Source: Chitinophagaceae bacterium
GTDB lineage: Bacteria; Bacteroidota; Bacteroidia; Chitinophagales; Chitinophagaceae
Direction: 5' to 3'
DNA length: 64,000 bases
Assembly (NCBI GenBank): GCA_017307755.1
Contig: JAFKGQ010000005.1
Coordinates: 124,001 to 188,000 of the forward strand
Shown here: positions 1 through 9,100 of the stretch, piece by piece
Layout of the letters: each line of letters begins with the position of its first letter
Position numbering within the stretch: position 1 is the first letter of the stretch
Notes under the pieces: generated by a model
Database searches by the model: none
The model's input: the letters and a program-made list of their open reading frames with translations, nothing else
What the model was told of the DNA's origin: nothing
Position numbers and translations under genes: made by a program

Positions 1-813
1 GGGTTTGCGGTGGGTGGTGTTATAGCGTATTTATTTATGGACCGGTTTCACCTGGACTGGCATGTGCTGATTGCCGTACTGTTTATTCCTGCCATTATAT
101 ATGGATGGATGTTCTGGAGCCTGGAATTTCCCAAGACGGAGCGGGTTACCAGCGGTGTAAGCACCAAGGAAATGTTTATGTCCTGTCTTACACCGTTGTT
201 CCTGGTCATGGTGGCCTGTATGTTCCTGACGGCGGCCACGGAACTAGGCACCAATCAATGGCTCGTTGCTTTGTTGCAAGGCGCCGGTGTCTCAGGGATC
301 CTGGTGCTGGTGTTTATCAATGGCATCATGGCGTTGGGCAGGAGCTTTGCGGGACCGGTGGTACACCGGCTGAACCCGAATGTGATGCTTATTATTTCAG
401 CGATCTTCGCCACTATCGGTCTTATTTTGCTGAGCAATGCCAATGGCTATGCGGCTTTTGGGGCTGCGCTGGTTTTTGCGGCGGGCATCTGCTTTTTCTG
501 GCCCACTATGCTGGGTTTTGTGGCAGAGTATCTCCCAAAGACGGGTGCGCTGGGGCTTTCATTGATGGGAGGAGCGGGGATGTTCTCTGTATCGCTGATA
601 CTTCCGGTGATGGGGAAATGGTTTGATAATTTCAGGGCGGCGGCTATTGCCACGGGGTCCACGCCTGCAGAGGCGGATCATCTTGCGGGCTCCGATACAT
701 TTATGAAAGTGGCGATCATGCCTGCGATCCTGATCGTTGTCTTTGTGCTGATATACCTGGTGCGCCGGAAGTTTTATGCTGCTCATAAGCAGCAGGCGCA
801 GGCGGCGCATTAA
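1..813 (+). CDS. MFS transporter, C-terminal part (cut by left edge)
   Basis: The frame is open to base 1, so the real start lies outside the window; the GTG at position 10 is internal. About 270 residues remain. They hold roughly six hydrophobic segments (for example VMLIISAIFATIGLILLS and a final segment before a basic VRRKF tail), which fits the C-terminal half of a 12-helix major facilitator. Such proteins move a small solute, often a sugar or nucleoside, across the inner membrane. It lies upstream of a sugar-oxidation operon in the same direction, so it may import the product of that operon. The substrate cannot be read from this fragment. Confidence 0.85.
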   Translation, partial: GFAVGGVIAYLFMDRFHLDWHVLIAVLFIPAIIYGWMFWSLEFPKTERVTSGVSTKEMFMSCLTPLFLVMVACMFLTAATELGTNQWLVALLQGAGVSGILVLVFINGIMALGRSFAGPVVHRLNPNVMLIISAIFATIGLILLSNANGYAAFGAALVFAAGICFFWPTMLGFVAEYLPKTGALGLSLMGGAGMFSVSLILPVMGKWFDNFRAAAIATGSTPAEADHLAGSDTFMKVAIMPAILIVVFVLIYLVRRKFYAAHKQQAQAAH

Positions 814-886
814 TGCTTTTTTATCCATTAATGTGTTTTTAATTTTAAAGCATCACTTTTGTTAACGTTTACATTGGAACATTTTG

Positions 887-916
887 TAACTTTCCCGGAA
901 TCGCTGGAAGCGATTC
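887..916 (+). promoter_or_regulatory. Putative promoter -7 box with overlapping palindromic operator
   Basis: TAACTTTC at 887-894 differs from the Bacteroidota -7 consensus TAnnTTTG only in its last base. Right after it, GAATCGCT (898-905) and AGCGATTC (909-916) form a perfect 8-bp inverted repeat with a 3-base centre, placed where transcription should start. That position suits a repressor operator for the operon beginning at 993. No convincing -33 TTG is present at the usual distance, so the promoter call is weaker than the palindrome itself. Confidence 0.4.
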
Positions 917-992
917 GACCGAAGGTCAGATATTAGCTCATTGCGGGGAAAGGGGTAAATTTGAACAGAGCCATTTTCCCGCACAAATTTTA

Positions 993-1898
993 ATGCTGGA
1001 ACCGAATATGCCTAATAAATCCTCCCGACGTCTTGCGATAAAGAATATCGTAGCTGGCACAGCCGCGTTGGGGACAACCAGTATACTGTCGTCTTTTCGT
1101 ACTCCCGAAGCAGCAAATCAAACGAACATGGCCTTGAAAGGTAATATCAATCACTCTGTATGCCGGTGGTGCTACGGGGATATCCCATTAGATAAATTAT
1201 GTGAAGCTGTAAAAAAGATAGGTTTTAGCGCTATTGACCTTGTAGGCCCCAAGGATTGGCCGATACTGAAACAGTATGGCATCTGGTCGTCCATGTGTAA
1301 TGGTGCGGAGATCAGTCTCACAAAAGGATGGAATCATACGGAATATCATGAGACATTAATAAAGAACTATACGGAGCATATCGACCTGGTGGCTCAGGCG
1401 GGATATAAGAATCTCATCTGTTTTAGCGGCAACTCCGAGGGGATGGACAGGGAGACGGGTATAAAGAATTGTGTGGAGGGGTTGAAGAAGATCATTGGAC
1501 AAGCGGAGAAGAAGGGTGTTACCATTGTAATGGAGCTGCTGAACAGCAAGGTGAATCATCCTGACCAGATGTGTGATAATTCGAAATGGGGGGTCGAGTT
1601 AGTGAAAAGGCTGGGGTCCGAGCATTTCAAGCTCCTGTACGATATCTATCATATGCAGATCGACGAGGGGGATGTGATCCGTACCATCCAGGACAACCAT
1701 CAATATTTTGCTCACTACCATACAGGCGGCGTTCCCGGCCGGCATGAGATCGATGACACGCAGGAGCTGTATTATCCGGCGATCATGCGGGCGATCGTTG
1801 CTACGGGATTCAAGGGTTATGTTGCACAGGAGTTCATTCCTGCAAAACAGGACAAGTTGAAATCCCTGGAAGAGGGCGTCAGGATTTGCGATATATGA
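993..1898 (+). CDS. Tat-exported TIM-barrel protein (sugar phosphate isomerase/epimerase, AP_endonuc_2 type)
   Basis: The protein has 301 residues. The N-terminus has a twin-arginine signal (SSRRLAIKNIV followed by an Ala/Gly/Leu stretch), so the folded enzyme is expected in the periplasm. An ATG at 1008 gives a more typical Tat leader and is an equally good start. The mature part resembles the hydroxypyruvate isomerase/xylose isomerase-like TIM barrels. The four usual metal ligands are visible in order: Glu in VMELLNSK, Asp in LLYDIYHM, His in HYHTGG and Glu in VAQEFIP. It is the first gene of an operon with two GMC oxidoreductases, so it probably isomerises, epimerises or eliminates an oxidised (keto) sugar. 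The substrate is unknown. Confidence 0.8.
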   Translation: MLEPNMPNKSSRRLAIKNIVAGTAALGTTSILSSFRTPEAANQTNMALKGNINHSVCRWCYGDIPLDKLCEAVKKIGFSAIDLVGPKDWPILKQYGIWSSMCNGAEISLTKGWNHTEYHETLIKNYTEHIDLVAQAGYKNLICFSGNSEGMDRETGIKNCVEGLKKIIGQAEKKGVTIVMELLNSKVNHPDQMCDNSKWGVELVKRLGSEHFKLLYDIYHMQIDEGDVIRTIQDNHQYFAHYHTGGVPGRHEIDDTQELYYPAIMRAIVATGFKGYVAQEFIPAKQDKLKSLEEGVRICDI

Positions 1899-1928
1899 TC
1901 CATTTAACTTTTATAAATAATAACGAAA

Positions 1929-3608
1929 ATGGCTGAAAATACGTACGATGCAATTGTGATTGGGAGTGGGGTCAGCGGAGGCTGGGCCGCCAAGGAGCTT
2001 ACCGAGAAAGGACTTAAGGTGATCATGCTGGAGCGTGGTCGGAATATCGAGCATATAAAAGATTATGTCAACGCCAATAAGGAGGCCTGGAATTACCCTC
2101 ATCGCGGCACAGCTACCGAGCAGATGAAGAATGATTACCCTGTCCTGAAGAGGGATTATCCGCTGAATGAAACCAATCTGGACTTTTGGGTAAAGGATAG
2201 TGAGTGTCCTTATACGGAAACCAAGCGGTTTGACTGGTTTAGAGGCTATCATGTGGGTGGACGTTCGCTGATGTGGGGGCGTCAGAGCTACCGTTGGAGC
2301 GACTTTGATTTTGGGGCCAATGCCAAGGATGGTATTGCCGTCGACTGGCCTGTCCGCTATAAGGAAATCGCGCCCTGGTATGATTATGCGGAGCGTTTTG
2401 CGGGCATCAGCGGGAGCAAGGAAGGATTGCCGCAGCTGCCTGATGGACAGTTCCTCCCACCTTATGATATGACCTGTGTGGAGAAAGACATTTCGGTTCG
2501 TCTCAAAGAGCATTATAAGGGCAATCGGCATATGATCATCGGCCGTGTAGCCAATATTACGGTGCCGCATGGTGGAAGGCCGGGCTGCCAGTTCAGGAAC
2601 AAGTGCTGGCTGGGCTGTCCTTTTGGAGGCTATTTCAGCACGCAGTCTTCTACGCTGCCTGCTGCCGTTGCGACGGGTAATCTCACCCTACGTCCCTGGT
2701 CTATCGTCACGAAGATCCTGTATGATAAGGATACTAAGAAGGCCAAGGGGGTAGAGGTCCTGGATGCGGAGACGAACAAGACCTATGAGTATTTTGCCAA
2801 GATCATTTTTTTGAATGCTTCTACGCTAAACAGCGCCTGGATACTGATGAATTCGGCCACGGATATATGGCCTGACGGACTGGGCAGCAGCAGCGGCGAG
2901 CTTGGGCACAACCTCATGGACCATCATTTAGGAGTAGGCGCCGGCGGTACGGTGGAAGGATATGAGGATAAGTATTATTATGGGCGTCGTGCGAATGGTA
3001 TCTATATTCCCCGTTACCAGAATCTTTTTGGCGACAAGCGGGACTATCTGCGTGGTTTTGGCTACCAGGGCGGCGGCGGCCGGGAAGGTTACCATCATGA
3101 AATAGCGGAGTACAGCATCGGGAAAGAATTTAAGGAAGCATTGACAGTGCCAGGTCCCTGGTCGATGCATATCGGGGGATTCGGAGAGATACTTCCTTAT
3201 CATGAGAATAAAGTGACGCTGGATAAGACGAAGAAGGATAAATGGGGGTTGAATGTATTGAACATCGACTGTGAGTTGAAGGAGAACGAGCTGAAGATGC
3301 GCAAGGATATGGAAGCCGACGCCGTGGAGATGCTGGAAGCGGCGGGGGTAAAGAATGTGAAGGGATACAGTGGCAATCCGTATCCCGGCAGAGGTATTCA
3401 CGAGATGGGGACGGCCCGGATGGGTAGGGACCCCAAGACCTCTGTAGTGAATTCTTTCAACCAGATCTGGGATGCAAAGAATGTATTTGTCACGGATGGT
3501 TCCTTTATGACGTCTGCGGCCTGTGTAAACCCTTCCCTCACGTATATGGCGTTCACGGCAAGGGCGGCTGATCATGCTGTAAAAGAGCTTAAAAAGGGTA
3601 ATATTTAA
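1929..3608 (+). CDS. GMC family FAD-dependent sugar oxidoreductase, copy 1
   Basis: The 559 residues begin with a Rossmann FAD site (IGSGVSGGWAAKELTEKG) and contain GGRSLMWGR, both typical of glucose/gluconate/glucoside dehydrogenase large subunits. The C-terminal catalytic pair is His491 (in HEMGTARMG) and Asn534 (in NPSLTYM). A cysteine cluster C220-x5-C226-x3-C230 resembles the Fe-S-binding cysteines of bacterial FAD glucose dehydrogenase alpha subunits; a cluster here is inferred. The protein has no signal peptide, so export would be by hitchhiking with the Tat lipoprotein encoded at 5307. It is followed after 3 bases by a close paralogue. It likely oxidises a sugar or glycoside, perhaps at C3, and passes electrons to a cytochrome. 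Confidence 0.85.
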   Translation: MAENTYDAIVIGSGVSGGWAAKELTEKGLKVIMLERGRNIEHIKDYVNANKEAWNYPHRGTATEQMKNDYPVLKRDYPLNETNLDFWVKDSECPYTETKRFDWFRGYHVGGRSLMWGRQSYRWSDFDFGANAKDGIAVDWPVRYKEIAPWYDYAERFAGISGSKEGLPQLPDGQFLPPYDMTCVEKDISVRLKEHYKGNRHMIIGRVANITVPHGGRPGCQFRNKCWLGCPFGGYFSTQSSTLPAAVATGNLTLRPWSIVTKILYDKDTKKAKGVEVLDAETNKTYEYFAKIIFLNASTLNSAWILMNSATDIWPDGLGSSSGELGHNLMDHHLGVGAGGTVEGYEDKYYYGRRANGIYIPRYQNLFGDKRDYLRGFGYQGGGGREGYHHEIAEYSIGKEFKEALTVPGPWSMHIGGFGEILPYHENKVTLDKTKKDKWGLNVLNIDCELKENELKMRKDMEADAVEMLEAAGVKNVKGYSGNPYPGRGIHEMGTARMGRDPKTSVVNSFNQIWDAKNVFVTDGSFMTSAACVNPSLTYMAFTARAADHAVKELKKGNI

Positions 3609-3611
3609 GAT

Positions 3612-5285
3612 ATGAACACCTATGACGCCATTGTCGTGGGAAGCGGGATCAGCGGAGGCTGGGCCGCCAAGGAGTTGACCGAAAAAGGTCTAAAGACGCT
3701 GATGCTTGAAAGAGGGCGCAATTTCGAGCATATAAAGGATTATAAAATGACCACCAAGAACCCTTGGGAATTCCCTCACAGGGGGAAGGTGACGCAAGAG
3801 GAGTTGAAGCATCATGCTTATATCGGCAGGAACTGGGGCGCCAAGGAAGAGGTGATCGATTATTGGGCCGATGATGCGGACTGTCCTTATACGGAAACCA
3901 AGCCTTTCAACTGGTGGCGTGCTTATCAGCTGGGTGGCCGTAGTATCCTTTGGGGGCGGCAGAGCTATCGTTGGAGCGATCTTGATTTCGGGGCCAATGC
4001 CCGGGATGGATGGGCGATCGACTGGCCGATACGTTATAAGGACATCGCCCCCTGGTATGATCATGTGGAACGTTTTGCAGGGGTCAGCGGTTCCGTGGAA
4101 GGCCTGCCGCAATTGCCGGATGGGCAATTCCTGCCGCCGATGGAATTGAATTGTGTGGAAAAGGATGTGGCGGCCCGGATCAAAGCGCATTGGAAGGATA
4201 AGCGTCGTATGATCATCGGGCGTGTGGCAAATCTGACGGCGCCCGTGCCAGGGCGTACGCAATGCCAGTTCCGTAATCGCTGCTGGGAAGGCTGTCCATT
4301 CGGAGGATATTTCAGTACGCAGTCCTCTACTCTGCCTGCGGCGGTGGCGACGGGCAACCTGACGGTAAGACCTTATTCCATTGTCACAAAGATCCTGTAC
4401 GATAAGGATACGAAGAAAGCAAAGGGTGTGGAGGTACTGGATACGGAGAATAACAAGACGTATGAGTACTATGCGAAGGTGGTCTTTTTGAACGCCAGCG
4501 CTCTGAACAGTGCATGGATATTGATGAATTCGGCAATGGATGTATGGCCCGGGGGATTGGGCAGCAGCAGCGGTGAACTGGGACATAATATCATGGACCA
4601 TCATTATAATGTAGGCGCTGCGGGAGTGATGGATGGATATGAAGATAAATATGTTTATGGCCGGAGGGCCAATGGCTTTTATATAGTACGATTTGCAAAC
4701 CTTTTTGGGGACAAACGGGATTACCTGCGTGGCTTTGGTTATCAGGGCGGCGCCAGTCGGGAGGATTGGAAGCGGGATGTGGCAGAGCTGAGCATCGGCA
4801 AGGATCTTAAGGATACTTTGACGGAGCCGGGCACCTGGACAATGGGTATGACGGGGTTTGGAGAGTTATTGCCTTATCATGAGAATAAGATATCCCTGGA
4901 TAAGGAGAAGAAGGATAAATGGGGACTGCCGGTGTTGAATATGGACGCGGAGCTGAAAGAGAATGAGAAGAAGATGCGTAAGGACATGGCGGCAGAGGCG
5001 GTGGCTATGCTGGAAGCATCGGGTTTTAAAAAAGTGCATTCATGGGACAGGGGGCACAATGTAGGGGATGGTATACATGAGATGGGATCGGCGAGGATGG
5101 GGCGGGACCAGAAGACTTCGGTGCTCAATGGTCACAACCAGGTGTGGGATGCGAAAAATGTTTTTGTAACGGATGGGGCCTGTATGACCTCGGCTGCCTG
5201 TCAGAACCCATCATTGACCTATATGGCGTTGACGGCCAGGGCAGCGGATTTTGCGGTAGGAGAATTAAAAAAAGGGAATATTTAA
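3612..5285 (+). CDS. GMC family FAD-dependent sugar oxidoreductase, copy 2
   Basis: This 557-residue protein is a tandem paralogue of the preceding gene. It has the same FAD motif, the same cysteine cluster (C218, C224, C228) and the same catalytic His489 and Asn532. Long stretches are nearly identical (for example the region around FGGYFSTQSSTLPAAVATGN), while the segments after the Rossmann fold and around residues 330-420 differ more. Retention of all catalytic residues in both copies argues for two active enzymes, or two subunits of one complex, rather than decay. No signal peptide is visible. The next gene starts 21 bases downstream and encodes the probable small subunit. Confidence 0.85.
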   Translation: MNTYDAIVVGSGISGGWAAKELTEKGLKTLMLERGRNFEHIKDYKMTTKNPWEFPHRGKVTQEELKHHAYIGRNWGAKEEVIDYWADDADCPYTETKPFNWWRAYQLGGRSILWGRQSYRWSDLDFGANARDGWAIDWPIRYKDIAPWYDHVERFAGVSGSVEGLPQLPDGQFLPPMELNCVEKDVAARIKAHWKDKRRMIIGRVANLTAPVPGRTQCQFRNRCWEGCPFGGYFSTQSSTLPAAVATGNLTVRPYSIVTKILYDKDTKKAKGVEVLDTENNKTYEYYAKVVFLNASALNSAWILMNSAMDVWPGGLGSSSGELGHNIMDHHYNVGAAGVMDGYEDKYVYGRRANGFYIVRFANLFGDKRDYLRGFGYQGGASREDWKRDVAELSIGKDLKDTLTEPGTWTMGMTGFGELLPYHENKISLDKEKKDKWGLPVLNMDAELKENEKKMRKDMAAEAVAMLEASGFKKVHSWDRGHNVGDGIHEMGSARMGRDQKTSVLNGHNQVWDAKNVFVTDGACMTSAACQNPSLTYMALTARAADFAVGELKKGNI

Positions 5286-5306
5286 TTTTTTTAATAATTT
5301 GTTATT

Positions 5307-5885
5307 ATGAACAGAAGAGAAGCAATTTCGAGGGTGAGCCTGCTCCTGGGCGGTACAATCCTAGGCGCTGAGGCTTTCCTGGCGGGGTGTTCGCAACCCG
5401 AAAAGAATATCGGGGGCGCCGGTGTCAATTTTTCGAATGACGATGTCGCCTTTTTGGATGAGGTGGCGGAAACCATTCTGCCTGCTACAGATACGCCGGG
5501 GGCTAAGGAAGCCAAGGTAGGAGAATTCATGACCCGTATCGTTCGGGATTGTTACACGGAGAAGGACCAAAAAATATTTGTGGATGGCATGCAAAAGCTG
5601 AACGAAGAGAGCAAGAAAAAATATGGTCATGCTTTTCCTGATATCAAGCCAGAAGAGCGGCATGACCTGCTGGTGGAATTGGACAAGGAGCAGAAAGCAT
5701 ATACCGCCAAGAAAAAGGAGGATGACCCGACGCATTATTTCCGCATGATGAAGGAATTGACCTTATGGGGTTATTTTACTTCAGAGCCGGGCGCTACAAA
5801 GGCCTTGCGATATGTGGCAGTGCCTGGGAGATATGAGGGGTGTATCGATTATAAAAAGGGTGAAAAGGCCTGGGCGACCACTTAA
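5307..5885 (+). CDS. Gluconate 2-dehydrogenase subunit 3 family protein (Tat lipoprotein)
   Basis: The protein has 192 residues. The leader carries a twin arginine (MNRREAISRVSLLLGG) and ends in a lipobox-like LAGC, so it is probably exported by Tat and lipid-anchored. The rest (FLDEVAETILPATDTPGAKEAKVGEF and the HYFRMMKELTLWGYFTSEPGATKALRY region) matches the small subunit family that accompanies GMC dehydrogenases. In related enzymes this subunit carries the signal peptide and takes the signal-less FAD subunit with it. It is the last gene of the operon and is followed by a rho-independent terminator. Confidence 0.85.
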   Translation: MNRREAISRVSLLLGGTILGAEAFLAGCSQPEKNIGGAGVNFSNDDVAFLDEVAETILPATDTPGAKEAKVGEFMTRIVRDCYTEKDQKIFVDGMQKLNEESKKKYGHAFPDIKPEERHDLLVELDKEQKAYTAKKKEDDPTHYFRMMKELTLWGYFTSEPGATKALRYVAVPGRYEGCIDYKKGEKAWATT

Positions 5886-5915
5886 CTTTCAAATCAGAAA
5901 AAGTTTTATTATCTG

Positions 5916-5947
5916 GCAAAACCCCAAGGGGGTTTTGCTTTTTTTTT
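5916..5947 (+). terminator. Rho-independent terminator of the sugar-oxidation operon
   Basis: GCAAAACCCC (5916-5925) pairs perfectly with GGGGTTTTGC (5929-5938) across a 3-base loop and is followed by nine T residues. It lies 31 bases after the stop codon of the subunit-3 gene. Confidence 0.92.
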
Positions 5948-6102
5948 GTCTGTCCGTAAGGGTTATATATTACTATGAGATAATAAAAATATAAGAGATT
6001 GCTAAAAAAATATCATTGCATATGTAATAAGACGGCGTACTTTCATATTGGTGTCGTCCACGGCTTAAACCAGCCTATGAAAAAAAACGATGCCTCTTGC
6101 GT

Positions 6103-9100
6103 ATGCCATTCAAAACTAACGCCCGAATAAGGGCATGTCTATTCCTATGCCTTTTTCTTTCCTCTCACCTTCTTTTTGCACAAAAAAAAATCACCGGTAA
6201 AGTCATCAGCAATGCAGACAAGCAGCCTGTATTGGGAGCGACTGTAGAGGTGAAGGGGAAGACTACGGCTACACAGACGGCTGCAGATGGAACCTTTGCC
6301 ATTGAAGCAGCGGACAACAGTACATTGGTGATCACATCCATCGGATTTCAGAAACTGGAGGTCCCTGTTGCGGGACGATCTTCCATCGGGGAGATCTATC
6401 TAACGGTGACCAATACTGCTTTAAACGAGATCGTGGTCACGGGTTATGCCACGCAGCGTAAGAAGGACCTGACGGGGGCTGTGTCGGTGGTAGATCTGGG
6501 GGATGCGAGGAAGCAGCCCGTGCCCGATGTGGTGAACATGCTACAGGGTCAGGCTTCCGGCGTATCGGTGGTTGGCACGGGTCAGCCGGGCCAGGCGCCT
6601 GTGATACGGATCAGGGGTTTTAATTCTTTTGGGAATAACACACCGTTGTATGTGATCGACGGCGTGCCGACCCAGAATGTAAATGACTTTAACCCTAATG
6701 ACGTGGCCAGCATGCAGGTGCTGAAAGATGCGGGTGCTGCCTCCATCTATGGGTCCCGTGCTTCCAACGGGATTATCGTCATTACCACCAAAAGAGGTTC
6801 CGGTGGTAAGATCAAAGTGTCTTATGACGGGTATTACGGGCTACAGGTGCCGAAAGGCGGGAATGTCTATAATCTGCTGAACCCGACGGAATACGGGCAG
6901 CTTGTGTTCAAGGCGGGGCAGAATTATAACACCCTTAACCCTACGAATCAAAAGCCTGTAGGCAACAATATCTATGGTTTTGGTGCGACACCGGTCGTGC
7001 CGGATTTTCTCGTGGCGGGTACCGCAGGCGGAGTGACCAACAGCGGTGGATTTGCGGCAGGCTCTCCGGCAGCAGACCCCACGCTGTATTTTGCCGATCC
7101 GACGGGCAAGGCTTATTACCAGATAGCTGCAGCCAACAAGGGTGGTACGGACTGGTACCATGAGCTATTTAAGAAAAGGCCGATGCAGTCGCATAATATT
7201 TCAGTGTCTGGCGGGGGCGACCAGGGGACGTATCTTTTTTCGCTGAATTATTTCAACCAGCAGGGGACGTTGATGAATACGTATCTCAAACGTTATACTA
7301 TTCGCGCCAATACGACCTATAAGATCGGCAAGATCGTGAGGGTCGGGGAGAACATTGCCTATTCGGTCACGCAGAACCCGCAGACCCTTAGCGGCATCCT
7401 GGTGGAGGGTAGTCCTATCGGGTATTCGATGCGGGAGAACCCGATCATTCCTGTCTTTGATATAAAAGGAAATTTTGCCGGCTCCGCTCCAAAGGGGTTG
7501 AACAATCCCCGGAATCCTGTGGCGAAGCAATTTAATGCGCGTAATGACCGGACGTTGGCCGGCCGGCTCTTTGGAAATGTGTACGGAGAGGTGGATCTGC
7601 TGAAGGGGTTGACCTTCCGCACCAGTTTTGGGGGTGAATATTATTATGGGTGGAGCCATCAGTTCAACACACCGGACTATTTTGATGCTGAGCCGGAGTT
7701 CACTCAGCCCGGCTACAGGGAGGACAGCTATAATGGTACGGACTGGACCTGGACCAATACGTTCACCTATAGCTGGATAAAGGGTGATCATAACCTAAAG
7801 CTGGTGGGCGGTATGGAGAGCCGTCAGTTTATCAACCATAACCTGGGTGGTTCGATCCAGGGGTATTTCACCTTAGATCCCAATTATATCAATCTGTCTA
7901 CGGGGTCAGGCACACCTGTCAGCTATAGCAATTCCAACTCCCTTATTGGGTTTAACCCCACTACGACCAACTACAAGGCTCCGATAGGCGCCGGCGAAAG
8001 CCTGGTGTCGTATTTTGCCAGGGCCGATTATGTTTTCCGGGAGAAATATTTGCTGGGCGCTACTTTCCGGCGTGACGGATCTTCCAAGTTCATCACCAAC
8101 CGGTGGGGTAATTTCTACGCCTTCAGTGCAGGCTGGCGTATCTCACAAGAGGAATTCCTGAAGGATGCCCACTGGATCACGGACCTGAAGATCCGTGGTT
8201 CCTATGGCATCATGGGTAATCAGTTCAACGCACTGGGTACGAACTCTTATTTACTGTACGGGTCCAACAATCAATCGACTTTTTATGATCTGAACGGTAC
8301 TGGCAATTCCCTGGTATATGGGCTTGCCCAATCGCAACTAGGTAATCCTAACGCCAAATGGGAGCAGGACGGAAATGCCAACGTAGGATTTGATCTTACC
8401 ATCCTGCAGGGTAAACTGACCGTCAGTGCGGACTGGTATCATAAGAGCATTAAGGACCTGCTGTTCCCCATCACGCTGCTGGGTACGTATGGAGCGGCTA
8501 CTATACCAGCTTATAATGTGGGCCGTATGACGAACTCGGGTGTCGACCTCATGATCTCGGGGCAAACGGATATCACCCGTGACCTGAAATTCAACGGGAC
8601 GCTGACCTTTACCACGGTGAACAATAAGATACTGCAGGTGAACGCCAATGGTGCCCAATATTTTGATGTCGATGGGCGCCGGTTTAACGGAAGCTTTATC
8701 GTTCGCAATGCAGTCGGTCATCCTGTAAGCGCTTTTTATGGCTATAAGATCGTCGGGTTCTGGAACAGTCAGGCGGAGCTGGACGCGGCGGATCAATCTG
8801 CGCGCAAGGCCACCGGCGATCCCAAGGCTATATACCAGACGGACGAAGGGATCGGTCGCTTCCGTTATGCTGATGTCACCAACCAGGGTTATGTAAATGC
8901 CAATAGCAAGACTTTTTTGGGAAATCCCAGTCCGAAATTTACGTATGGCGTCAACCTGGGGTTGGATTACAAGCATTTTGACTTTAGCGTATTCCTGTAT
9001 GGGGTATATGGCAATGATGTCTGGAACAATATAAAGTGGTGGACGGATTTTTATGGTTCTTTCCCCGGAGGCGCCGCCAGCAAGACGACGTTGTATAATT

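Noticed and set aside
6015..6045. Promoter for the first susC (TTG and TACTTTCA)
   Set aside because: The -7 box has two mismatches in the key TTTG part, so it was not listed.
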